Source: Chitinophagaceae bacterium (GTDB lineage Bacteria; Bacteroidota; Bacteroidia; Chitinophagales; Chitinophagaceae). From it: a stretch of 23,575 nucleotides of DNA. Location: contig JANXWM010000621.1 in NCBI GenBank assembly GCA_025351145.1, positions 1-23,575 on the forward strand, given 5' to 3'. Both the position numbers and the translations under genes were made by a program. Under the pieces are notes generated by a model. The model made no database searches, was not told where the DNA came from, and worked only from the letters and a program-made list of their open reading frames with translations. Within the stretch, counting starts at the first letter, position 1. Each line of letters begins with the position of its first letter. Shown here one piece after another: positions 14,734-21,438 of the stretch.

Positions 14734-15837
14734 TTGTGTAAAATTTTGCAAAGAATATTTATCCACAAATATAAAGTACTTATTGCACCATTAGATTGGG
14801 GGCTTGGCCATGCAACACGCTGCATACCTGTAATACGGCTGCTTCAACAGGCTGGTTGCGAAGTAATTGTTGCTTCATCCGGCGACCAGTTAACCCTCTT
14901 AAAGCATGAATTTCCCCAACTAAAAACCATTTTTTTATCCGGTTACAATATGCACTACTCAAAACATAAACGATGGTTAGTATTTAAAATTTTAGAACAA
15001 ATACCTAAAATACTGTTAAGCATACGGAGGGAGAACAACTGGCTTAAAAAAACAGTAAAGGAATTAGATATCGATTTTGTTATTTCTGATAACCGTTTTG
15101 GTTTATATACTAAACAGGTACCCTGCATATTTATTACGCACCAGTTAAGCATTGAGGCACCTTATAACTGGATCAAATATCTTTTGCAGCGAGTCAATTA
15201 TAAATACATTAAACGGTTTACTGAATGCTGGGTTCCCGACTTTGAAGGCAGTTTTAATATTGCGGGAAATTTATCACATCCCAATAAATTGCCTGCTGTT
15301 CCTGTAAAATATATTGGCGCTTTATCAAGGTTTGAGTTACAGGAAACCAACAAACAAAAATTCGATTACCTCGTTATACTTTCCGGCCCCGAACCACAAC
15401 GAACTCTGCTTGAAAAGAAAATATTGTCTATCGCCCCGCACCTTAATAACAGCGTACTCATCATTCGCGGAAAACCGGCAAGCACTGAAAAAATAATAGC
15501 CCCGGTTAATTGTACTATCCTTAATCATTTGCCCACAATGCAGCTGCAGCAGGCTATTGCCCAAAGCAAGTTTATTATAAGCCGCTCCGGGTATACAACC
15601 GTAATGGAAGTTTTAGCTATGCAAAAAAAATCGATCCTTATTCCTACGCCCGGGCAAACAGAACAGGAGTACCTGGCAAAGCGCCTCTTTAATCAAAACT
15701 GGTGCTATAGCTGTAATCAAAACGAAGACCTGCTAACCCATATTAACCTTGCGAAGGAATTTCAATATTGCTTACCGGTTTTAGAAGGGCCGTCTTTATC
15801 AAAAACCATACAAGCGTTTTTTAGCAGGTATCAATAA
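14734..15837 (+). CDS. MurG-like (GT28-type) glycosyltransferase
   Basis: A GT-B fold glycosyltransferase that would move a sugar from a nucleotide-sugar donor to a lipid or polysaccharide acceptor at the inner face of the membrane. The N-terminal domain opens with VLIAPLDWGLGHATRC at 15-30, a glycine-rich loop like that of MurG. The C-terminal domain has LSGPEPQRT at 216-224, SRSGYTTVMEVL at 283-294 and PTPGQTEQEYLA at 304-315, the donor-binding segments. It is not MurG itself, since sequence details differ and no cell-wall genes surround it; acceptor unknown. There is no ATG before residue 73, and the frame is open back to a TGA at 14665, so a non-ATG start is required: TTG at 14734 as given, or TTG at 14746, which puts less before the conserved KVLIAPLDW. 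Confidence 0.83.
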   Translation: MCKILQRIFIHKYKVLIAPLDWGLGHATRCIPVIRLLQQAGCEVIVASSGDQLTLLKHEFPQLKTIFLSGYNMHYSKHKRWLVFKILEQIPKILLSIRRENNWLKKTVKELDIDFVISDNRFGLYTKQVPCIFITHQLSIEAPYNWIKYLLQRVNYKYIKRFTECWVPDFEGSFNIAGNLSHPNKLPAVPVKYIGALSRFELQETNKQKFDYLVILSGPEPQRTLLEKKILSIAPHLNNSVLIIRGKPASTEKIIAPVNCTILNHLPTMQLQQAIAQSKFIISRSGYTTVMEVLAMQKKSILIPTPGQTEQEYLAKRLFNQNWCYSCNQNEDLLTHINLAKEFQYCLPVLEGPSLSKTIQAFFSRYQ

Positions 15838-15876
15838 AATTTGTAAAGTCTTTATGTACCCGGCAGCAGAACAGTT

Positions 15877-15907
15877 ATGAAGCTTTGGTTGCGTCGCACT
15901 CTTGTAC
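15877..15907 (+). repeat. 31-base intergenic repeat between convergent genes
   Basis: ATGAAGCTTTGGTTGCGTCG then CACTCTTGTAC: full-length unit with GG for AC at two positions. Lies in the 103-base convergent gap between the glycosyltransferase and the GNAT gene. Confidence 0.9.
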
Positions 15908-15940
15908 ATTCTGATTATAACTGAACATTGCGAAGCTTGC

Positions 15941-16402
15941 TCACTGTAAGGTTGCATACACATCAGGATTATGTTTTTGCATAAATCTTTTGGCAACATC
16001 ATCAGTAATTCTTGTCCAGCCAAACTGCTCATATAAACCATGCGCATCTTTTGTACCAAGCCACCATCTGCGCAGGTTCTGTAATTCAGGATGTGAATGA
16101 ATTGTCTGCATCAGCCACTTGCTTAAACCCTTGCCGCGGTGCTCCGGCAAAACAAAAACATCACCCAGGTATGCAAAGGTTGCTTTATCGGTTATCAATC
16201 TCGCAAAACCAACCTGTGTACTGCCACAATACACACCAAAGCATAATGAATTTGCAATTGATTTTTCTACAACTGATCTTGGTATCCCTTTCGCCCAATA
16301 AGATTCCTGCGATAAGTATTGATAAATAACATCCATATCAAGTTTTTTCTGGTTCGTGCTTATAAAATATGCATCTTTTGATGTTTCGTAATAGTTATTC
16401 AT
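15941..16402 (-). CDS. GNAT-family N-acetyltransferase
   Basis: Transfers an acetyl group from acetyl-CoA to an unknown amine. The 153-residue protein is one GNAT domain: beta strands around SLCFGVYCGSTQVGFARLI (52-70), then motif A VFVLPEHRGKGLSKWLM at 82-98 with the R-G-K-G acetyl-CoA loop, then GTKDAHGLYEQFGW at 116-129, the typical motif B where the Tyr acts near the thioester. No signal peptide. It begins 8 bases inside the end of the upstream pseudouridine synthase gene, so the two are almost certainly co-transcribed and translationally coupled. Substrate cannot be read from the sequence; a ribosome-related target would be a guess from the neighbour only. Confidence 0.88.
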   Translation of the reverse strand: MNNYYETSKDAYFISTNQKKLDMDVIYQYLSQESYWAKGIPRSVVEKSIANSLCFGVYCGSTQVGFARLITDKATFAYLGDVFVLPEHRGKGLSKWLMQTIHSHPELQNLRRWWLGTKDAHGLYEQFGWTRITDDVAKRFMQKHNPDVYATLQ

Positions 16403-16982
16403 TGAACAATTTTTTATAGATCATTTTTTCAGAAAGCTCTTTCATTTCTCCAGGTTGCAAGTTGCCTAACTCAATACCTTCAATACGGTTGCGTACTAAA
16501 CGCAAGGTAGCAAAACCAACTTTTGCAGTCATTTTGCGTACCTGTCTGTTCTTGCCTTCTGTCAAAATTATCTTTATCCAGGGCGACGGTATTTCTTTCC
16601 TAAAACGGATTGGCGGAGTTCTTGCCGGCAGTAATGGGGCTTCATTAAATAAAGAAACAATGCACGGCTTTGTTTTATACATCGTTCCATTTAAATTGAT
16701 CTCCACACCTTTCTGTAAATGTATAATTACCTGCTGCGGAATTGCGCCATCAACCTGTACCCAATATTCACGTTCATGCGCATTATAAGGATCAAGCAAG
16801 CGGTGATTTAGCTTAGCATCATTTGTAAGAATCAGCAAACCTTCGCTGTCTTCATCAAGCCTGCCAACAGGGTAAATATTTTTGGGTAATTTAAAGTAAT
16901 CAGCAAGTGTTTGCTTACCCAATTGCGATGTAAATTGAGATAATACAAGGTAAGGTTTATAAATAATAAAATAGCGTTTCAT
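16395..16982 (-). CDS. rluE: RsuA/RluE-type rRNA pseudouridine synthase
   Basis: Turns a uridine of rRNA into pseudouridine; by resemblance to RluE the target would be U2457 of 23S rRNA (E. coli numbering). The 195-residue protein has the RsuA-family catalytic motif GRLDEDSEGLLILTND at 40-55 with Asp43 as nucleophile, and the second motif EGKNRQVRKM at 142-151. It lacks the S4 RNA-binding domain found in RluB, RluF and RsuA, which together with the short length points to RluE. Its last 8 bases overlap the GNAT gene. A 10-bp hairpin with a TTCG loop ends 10 bases before the start codon, and a plausible promoter lies at 17062-17091, so the hairpin would be in the leader of the message. Confidence 0.87.
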   Translation of the reverse strand: MKRYFIIYKPYLVLSQFTSQLGKQTLADYFKLPKNIYPVGRLDEDSEGLLILTNDAKLNHRLLDPYNAHEREYWVQVDGAIPQQVIIHLQKGVEINLNGTMYKTKPCIVSLFNEAPLLPARTPPIRFRKEIPSPWIKIILTEGKNRQVRKMTAKVGFATLRLVRNRIEGIELGNLQPGEMKELSEKMIYKKLFNE

Positions 16983-16992
16983 AACAAAAACA

Positions 16993-17016
16993 AGAATCCC
17001 GCCGAAGCGGGATTCT
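16993..17016 (-). promoter_or_regulatory. Leader hairpin with TTCG tetraloop before rluE (or terminator)
   Basis: On the minus strand AGAATCCCGC-TTCG-GCGGGATTCT, a perfect 10-bp stem with the very stable C(UUCG)G loop, followed by TGTTTTTGTT and then the ATG of the pseudouridine synthase gene. By shape it is a rho-independent terminator, but its position puts the start codon in the U-rich tail, so it may act as a terminator for the DUF393 gene upstream, an attenuator, or a block on ribosome binding. Confidence 0.7.
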
Positions 17017-17061
17017 GTATATAGATGGGTTAGTAAGTAATGGGAAATAAAATTCCCTACA

Positions 17062-17091
17062 CAATATTATAAATAGTTTTTTCTAACACAA
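17062..17091 (-). promoter_or_regulatory. Candidate promoter for rluE-GNAT
   Basis: On the minus strand TTG (17091-17089), 19 bases, then TAATATTG (17069-17062), 7 of 8 matches to the Bacteroidota -7 box TAnnTTTG at the expected spacing. It would start a leader of about 75 bases containing the hairpin. Confidence 0.45.
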
Positions 17092-17163
17092 AAAATTTTT
17101 GCAACAATTTTATTCACATTTTTTTTTACAATGTGCATTAACTGTAATTAATCGGGGAGAGTA

Positions 17164-17184
17164 TTATGCATGGTGCATGCATAA
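17164..17184. promoter_or_regulatory. Perfect 9-bp palindrome TTATGCATG-GTG-CATGCATAA
   Basis: Inverted repeat with 3-base centre, 66 bases after the DUF393 stop codon in an A/T-rich stretch without genes. No U-run follows on either strand, so a protein-binding site is as likely as an RNA hairpin. The rest of the 267-base gap (16983-17249) holds only the hairpin and promoter listed separately. Confidence 0.4.
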
Positions 17185-17249
17185 ACAGGTAAAAGAGTTG
17201 TTACTTATTGCAAACATGAAATCGCTGAAACAATCATATACAAAGGGTT

Positions 17250-18008
17250 TCAGCAGGTATATAAATATTTTATATGATGATATCTTTTTATTATCTGCTT
17301 TGCACTTATCCATAAAATCAATAATAATATGCTGTAAAATACAAGTGACGTTTGATAAAAATATTTTAAAAAATAACTTGATATAAACAATAAAAATCCA
17401 GTTATCGTTGCAGTAACGGATGCATGCGCATGAATATCTGTTGCTTTCTTTTTTGAACATTGCATACTAAGAATTACAGGAACAATCATCCAGCATGTAA
17501 TAAGCCATGGCCATTGATGTATCTTGTAAAATAAAAATACCCTGTTTGCTGCAGTAACAATAAAAAAATTTGAGAGACTGTAACATATAATGATTAGCAA
17601 CCACCGCCACAAAAAACTGTAATCCGGTGTACAGTCAATTGATGGAAGATGTTGCTCTTCAGATGCAACAATGATCTTCCTGTTATAAGAAATAAGCTTA
17701 TACAATTTCCTGAAAAACCAATTGAGTATATAGACTTTCAGTATTGATTTTATTATTGGAATTTTCTGCTGTAAAATATCTGACAGCGCTTCAACTCCAT
17801 ATTTTACTTCACCTGTTTGTAAGTTTACAAGAGGTATTTCATGCTTTGCCCTGTGCCAGTCAATATTAAACTGCTGCATATTCACTTTCGAAAATGCAAT
17901 CCTGTTTTCCTTTTGCAAAAAACCACCTTTTACAAATGCAGAAGTATATGCTTTGCATAGCGGGCAGTTATCATCGTAGATGATTGCTTTATTGTTATTA
18001 GTTTTCAT
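17250..18008 (-). CDS. DCC-type thiol-disulfide (DUF393) membrane protein
   Basis: A 252-residue protein with an N-terminal DUF393 ('DCC') domain: IIYDDNCPLCKAY at 9-21 carries the C-P-L-C dithiol (Cys15, Cys18), and FFRKLYKLISYNRKI at 98-112 matches the family's closing helix. The family is predicted to be thioredoxin-like thiol-disulfide oxidoreductases, with few tested functions. After it come about four membrane segments (about 133-152, 168-184, 198-215, 221-238), an unusual extension compared with the roughly 130-residue single-domain members, so the redox domain is tethered to the inner membrane. Base composition is more A/T-rich than its neighbours. A textbook promoter lies at 18026-18055. 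Redox partner unknown. Confidence 0.8.
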   Translation of the reverse strand: MKTNNNKAIIYDDNCPLCKAYTSAFVKGGFLQKENRIAFSKVNMQQFNIDWHRAKHEIPLVNLQTGEVKYGVEALSDILQQKIPIIKSILKVYILNWFFRKLYKLISYNRKIIVASEEQHLPSIDCTPDYSFLWRWLLIIICYSLSNFFIVTAANRVFLFYKIHQWPWLITCWMIVPVILSMQCSKKKATDIHAHASVTATITGFLLFISSYFLKYFYQTSLVFYSILLLILWISAKQIIKRYHHIKYLYTC

Positions 18009-18025
18009 AACTGCTGTTTGTTAAG

Positions 18026-18055
18026 CAAAGTTATATTAATTTATTATATTTTCAA
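18026..18055 (-). promoter_or_regulatory. Promoter of the DUF393 gene (TTG-N19-TAACTTTG)
   Basis: On the minus strand TTG (18055-18053), 19 bases, TAACTTTG (18033-18026): full match to the Bacteroidota -33/-7 pattern, about 14-18 bases before the ATG. Confidence 0.7.
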
Positions 18056-18101
18056 TATTTACTGAAAATAAGAAAACTAAAGCAATCGAAGCCTTACACT
18101 T

Positions 18102-18109
18102 TACATTTG
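18102..18109 (+). promoter_or_regulatory. -7 box TACATTTG of the lpxD-like gene
   Basis: Full match to TAnnTTTG, 16 bases before the ATG at 18126. No TTG is found at the usual distance upstream, so the -33 half is weak. Confidence 0.5.
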
Positions 18110-18125
18110 TAAAAAAATAAACAAG

Positions 18126-19079
18126 ATGAAATTTCCCCAACCTGTAACCATTAAATGGGTGGCAGATCTTATTAAAGCCGAAGTGGTTGGAGATGCTTCA
18201 AAGCAGGCATCCGGCATTAACGAAATCCATAAAGTAGAAAGCGGCGATATTTGTTTTGTAGACCACCCGAAATATTATGATATATGCCTTCAAAGCGCAG
18301 CCACATATATTATCATCAATACAAAAGATGTAAAAATTCCCGAGGGCAAAACCCTGCTGGTAGTTAATGAACCTTTTGAAGCTTACCTTACTATTGTCAA
18401 CCATTTCAGGCCATTTGAACCCGCAGTAAAGGCCATCAGCGATACGGCTGTTATTGGCAATAATTCAGTCATCATGCCCAACGTTTTTATTGGTAAGGAT
18501 GTAACCATTGGCACCAACTGCATCATTCATCCCAATGTAACCATTATGGATTATGCCCAAATAGGCAATAATGTGGTTATACAGTCTGGCACCGTTATTG
18601 GCAGTGATGCATTTTATTACAACACAAAAAAGAACCGCGATGTATGGTACAAACGCATGCAAAGCTGCGGCAACGTGGTAATAGAAGATGATGTAGAAAT
18701 TGGTGCCAACTGCACAATCGACCGCGGCGTAACTGCCAGTACAAGAATAGGGAGGGGAACCAAGATCGACAATATGGTGCATGTGGGCCACGATAACGAC
18801 ATTGGTAAAAATTGTTTAATAGCCGCACAGGTAGGCATTGCCGGCGCAAATATCATTGAAGACGGCGTTACCATTTGGGGGCAGGTCGGTATTAATAAAA
18901 CCATCAGCATTGGCGCCAATGCGGTTATTATGGGGCAAAGCGGCGTTGTATCCAGCATAGAAGGCAACCAGGTTTACTGGGGCACACCAGCAGTGAATGT
19001 AATTGAGAAAAAACGTGAAGTGGTTTGGATAAAACGCATTCCCGAACTATGGAAGAAAGTTATGGACGAAAAAAAATAA
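18126..19079 (+). CDS. lpxD: LpxD-type UDP-3-O-acylglucosamine N-acyltransferase (paralogue)
   Basis: Left-handed beta-helix acyltransferase that in lipid A synthesis adds a 3-hydroxyacyl chain to UDP-3-O-acylglucosamine. The 317-residue protein has an N-terminal uridine-binding-like domain (SGDICFVDHPKYYD, 39-52), then hexapeptide repeats from about 105 to 275 (AVIGNNSVIMPNVFIGKDVT and so on), the LpxD segment EIGANCTIDRG at 191-201 and a histidine at 222 in HVGHDNDIG, where LpxD has its catalytic His. The C-terminus (WIKRIPELWKKV) is the helix expected for the family. Bacteroidota often carry a second, shorter LpxD besides the one beside lpxC/lpxA; none of those genes is here, so this may be that paralogue and its real acceptor may differ. 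Alone on its strand, divergent from the DUF393 gene. Confidence 0.85.
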   Translation: MKFPQPVTIKWVADLIKAEVVGDASKQASGINEIHKVESGDICFVDHPKYYDICLQSAATYIIINTKDVKIPEGKTLLVVNEPFEAYLTIVNHFRPFEPAVKAISDTAVIGNNSVIMPNVFIGKDVTIGTNCIIHPNVTIMDYAQIGNNVVIQSGTVIGSDAFYYNTKKNRDVWYKRMQSCGNVVIEDDVEIGANCTIDRGVTASTRIGRGTKIDNMVHVGHDNDIGKNCLIAAQVGIAGANIIEDGVTIWGQVGINKTISIGANAVIMGQSGVVSSIEGNQVYWGTPAVNVIEKKREVVWIKRIPELWKKVMDEKK

Positions 19080-19122
19080 CAGCTTTCAATAATACATTTA
19101 TGTACCGGGCATTTGTACAGGA

Positions 19123-19283
19123 ATGAAGCTTTACTTGCGTCGCACTCTTGTACTGAAGAATTGCTATGAGCTTTAGGCTGCATGCTACAAGCTATTGAGT
19201 TTCTTGCCTGTAGCTGACGGCGTGCAGCTTGCAGCTGAACATTAGTCTGGCTGTACAAGAGTGCGACGCAAGTAAAGCTTCAT
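19123..19283. repeat. Complete inverted pair of the 31-base intergenic repeat
   Basis: Left arm 19123-19153 (ATGAAGCTTTACTTGCGTCG then CACTCTTGTAC) and right arm 19253-19283 are perfect reverse complements over 31 bases with 99 bases between. GAATTGCTATG inside (19158-19168) also pairs with CATAGCAATTC at the right edge (19281-19291), and the centre has AGCTTGCAGCT-type words. It lies in the 262-base convergent gap between the lpxD-like and epimerase genes, where it could end transcription both ways. Confidence 0.93.
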
Positions 19284-19341
19284 AGCAATTCAAAAGTCTG
19301 GTTCAAAAAATAACAGGGCTTGTTGTAATGTATAAACTGCA

Positions 19342-20367
19342 TCAATCAAGCGAATACATTTCTTTAAACTCGCAGCATATTCTTGCAACACTTTCTTTAA
19401 AAGATTGGTATTTAAACCCGGGAAAATGGGTTAATAATTTGCTGTTATCGAAGTACGCTTTCGCCTGTGCCGTTCTTGCAGTTTCTTTTGTAAGCAGCGG
19501 TTTTGCACCACTGAAAGCAGCCTTTACAGCTTCTAAACGCCAAACCAACGCAGCAATAGTGGGTGTTACTTTTTTTTGCGGACGTTGCTTGCCAAATTCA
19601 TCTGCAATTACATTAAATAGATCACGGTAAGCAATGTTATCTGCATTAAGAATAAAGCGTTCATTGGTAACGGGGCTGTCCATTAACAGCACCATTGCTT
19701 TTACCACATCGAGCACATCTACAAAACCCGTAACGCCATCTGTGTACCAGGGAAATTCTTTGTATGCATTTTTAAAAATCGCTGCCGAACCTTTACTCCA
19801 GTCTGAACTGCCAAGAATGATAGAAGGGTTTACTACGATGCAGTTTAAACCTTCGCCCACACCGCGCCATACTTCCATTTCAGCAAAAAATTTTGTTCTG
19901 CCATATTCGCTGTTACTGGTTTCTTCGCTCCAGTTCATTTGTTCTGTAATCACCTCATTTTTTCTTATCCTTCCCAAAGCCGAAACCGAGCTAACAAAAA
20001 GTAATTTATCAACGCCTTTATTTAAACAGGCATTTACCACGTTGGCTGTGCCTTCAATATTGGTATCGTTCAACGCCTTTTTTTCTTTGGGGTTAAACGA
20101 TACAATTGCAGCGCAATGATATACCTGCTTTACATCCAGCATTGCTTCCTCCAGTGAAATAATATCAATGATATCGCCCTTTATCCATTCAATTTTTTCA
20201 GCACCCTTATACTGCGGTACAGCCTTGCGGTACAATGCCTTTACAGCTTTTCCCTGCTGCACCAATGACTGCACTAAATGAGAACCCACAAGGCCGGTTG
20301 CACCGGTTACAAGAATAAAATCATTACCTGAAAGCGAGCTGTTATGCTGTATTGCAAAATCTTCCAT
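19342..20367 (-). CDS. NAD-dependent epimerase/dehydratase (extended SDR, DFR-like)
   Basis: Extended short-chain dehydrogenase of the dihydroflavonol-reductase/3-beta-HSD-like group, 341 residues. It has the Rossmann loop LVTGATGLVGSH at 19-30, VYHCAAIVSF at 82-91, the catalytic Ser region VSSVSALG at 125-132 and the Tyr-Lys pair in SEYGRTK (Tyr155, Lys159), so it is probably an active NAD(P)-dependent reductase or epimerase on a hydroxyl or keto group. Its ATG shares a base with the stop codon of the upstream 3-hydroxyacyl-CoA dehydrogenase (TAATG on the minus strand), so both are translated from one message and perhaps act on related acyl or sterol-like substrates; the substrate is not readable. 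Confidence 0.87.
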   Translation of the reverse strand: MEDFAIQHNSSLSGNDFILVTGATGLVGSHLVQSLVQQGKAVKALYRKAVPQYKGAEKIEWIKGDIIDIISLEEAMLDVKQVYHCAAIVSFNPKEKKALNDTNIEGTANVVNACLNKGVDKLLFVSSVSALGRIRKNEVITEQMNWSEETSNSEYGRTKFFAEMEVWRGVGEGLNCIVVNPSIILGSSDWSKGSAAIFKNAYKEFPWYTDGVTGFVDVLDVVKAMVLLMDSPVTNERFILNADNIAYRDLFNVIADEFGKQRPQKKVTPTIAALVWRLEAVKAAFSGAKPLLTKETARTAQAKAYFDNSKLLTHFPGFKYQSFKESVARICCEFKEMYSLD

Positions 20368-21242
20368 TATGCTTCTTTAACTTCTGTATAATTGTAAAAT
20401 CCCTTGCCGGTTTTTCTTCCTAATTCCCCCCGCTCAACTTTTTCTTTTTGCAATGCAGACGGGCGGAGCCTTTCAGGTTTGCCCAATGCATCCCACACAA
20501 TATTACTTACAGAATAATTAATGTCGATACCAATAAGATCCATGAGTTTAAAGGGGCCCATCTTAAAGCCTGTAGCTTCCATTACTGCATCAATCGTTTC
20601 AATTTTTGCCAACCCTTTTTCTGCGAGTAAAGTTGCTTCAAGATAGTAATGCCTGGCCACATGGTTTACAATGAAACCCGGAGCATCTCTGCATACAACA
20701 GGCGTTTTACCCATTTGTTTTGCAAGGGCAACAAGGGTTTGTATTACTGCTTCGCTTGTGTGTTTTGCCTGCACAACTTCCACCAGTTTCATTAATTGAG
20801 CAGGGTTAAAAAAATGCATACCGGCCACATGCGTTGCAACTGTTGTTGCTTCAGCAATTTCGCTGATGGAAATAGAAGAGGTATTGCTGGCAAAAATAGT
20901 TTCGGCATGATTTATTGCTGTCAGCTTATTAAACAGTTCAACTTTAATTTCTTTCTTTTCAACAATAGCTTCAATAATAATATCAGCTTTGCAATTTTCA
21001 AAAGAATTTGTAAAACTGATGCGTTCAAGTATTGCTGCAACTTCTTCTTCAGTTATCTTTTGTTTTTGAGTAAGCTTTTGCAGAGAGGATATTATTGCCG
21101 CTTTACTTTTCTGCAGCATGATTTCGTTTACATCAAACTGGATGGTTTTAAAACCCGCCTGTGCCGCCACCTGTGCAATGCCGCTGCCCATAGTTCCGGC
21201 ACCGCACACACATATCGTTTTTATGTTTTCCAGTGATGACAT
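20367..21242 (-). CDS. 3-hydroxyacyl-CoA (3-hydroxybutyryl-CoA) dehydrogenase
   Basis: NAD-dependent oxidation of 3-hydroxyacyl-CoA to 3-ketoacyl-CoA, or the reverse. The 291-residue protein has the nucleotide loop GAGTMGSGIA at 14-23, SNTSSIS at 119-125, the catalytic histidine segment HFFNPAQLMKLVEVV at 143-157, and the C-terminal domain with DAPGFIVNHVAR and GPFKLMDLIGID. Length matches the single-domain HbdA/PaaH type without an enoyl-CoA hydratase domain. It opens a two-gene unit with the epimerase. A full-match promoter at 21247-21276 ends 5 bases before the ATG, so the message is probably leaderless or nearly so. Whether it works in beta-oxidation, aromatic breakdown or butyrate-type metabolism is not shown. 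Confidence 0.92.
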   Translation of the reverse strand: MSSLENIKTICVCGAGTMGSGIAQVAAQAGFKTIQFDVNEIMLQKSKAAIISSLQKLTQKQKITEEEVAAILERISFTNSFENCKADIIIEAIVEKKEIKVELFNKLTAINHAETIFASNTSSISISEIAEATTVATHVAGMHFFNPAQLMKLVEVVQAKHTSEAVIQTLVALAKQMGKTPVVCRDAPGFIVNHVARHYYLEATLLAEKGLAKIETIDAVMEATGFKMGPFKLMDLIGIDINYSVSNIVWDALGKPERLRPSALQKEKVERGELGRKTGKGFYNYTEVKEA

Positions 21243-21246
21243 GTTG

Positions 21247-21276
21247 CAAACATACGGCGTTCATAAAAGTAATCAA
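21247..21276 (-). promoter_or_regulatory. Promoter TTG-N19-TATGTTTG at the start codon
   Basis: On the minus strand TTG (21276-21274), 19 bases, TATGTTTG (21254-21247), a full match to the Bacteroidota pattern. The -7 box ends 4 bases before the A of the ATG, which predicts a start of transcription at or next to the start codon. Confidence 0.65.
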
Positions 21277-21306
21277 ACAAATGATGGGCCGGGCAATTGA
21301 ACTGCT

Positions 21307-21398
21307 ATGAAGCTTTACTTGCGTCGCACTCTTGTACTGAAGAATAGTTATGAGCTTTTGTTCCAAAATGTTACGAACGTACAAGGGTGCGACGCAAC
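21307..21398. repeat. Inverted pair of the 31-base intergenic repeat, right arm diverged
   Basis: Exact 31-base left unit at 21307-21337; right core GTACAAGGGTGCGACGCAAC at 21379-21398 has two changes. Spacer 41 bases, shorter than in the other pairs (99 bases). It lies between the dipeptidase gene and the dehydrogenase promoter, both read on the minus strand. Confidence 0.88.
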
Positions 21399-21438
21399 GG
21401 ACGATCAGTAAATGTTATGCAGCAGGCCCCCAAAAAAA

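Noticed and set aside
14664..14741. ATGATG upstream of the glycosyltransferase as its start.
   Set aside because: It is in another frame and ends in a TAA after about 25 codons; no frameshift evidence.
17099..17386. A 95-residue plus-strand frame in the gap before and inside the DUF393 gene.
   Set aside because: It is A/T-driven, overlaps the real gene for about 140 bases and has no protein-like pattern.
18465..18967. Three overlapping minus-strand frames of 84-116 residues under the lpxD-like gene.
   Set aside because: They are shadows of the regular hexapeptide-repeat codons of the real gene.
20796..21236. A 146-residue plus-strand frame rich in Phe, Asn and Cys.
   Set aside because: Antisense shadow of the 3-hydroxyacyl-CoA dehydrogenase; composition is not protein-like.
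21424..21438. GGCCCCCAAAAAAATT after the dipeptidase stop, resembling half of the GC-rich element.
   Set aside because: Only a C-run is shared; no palindrome core.
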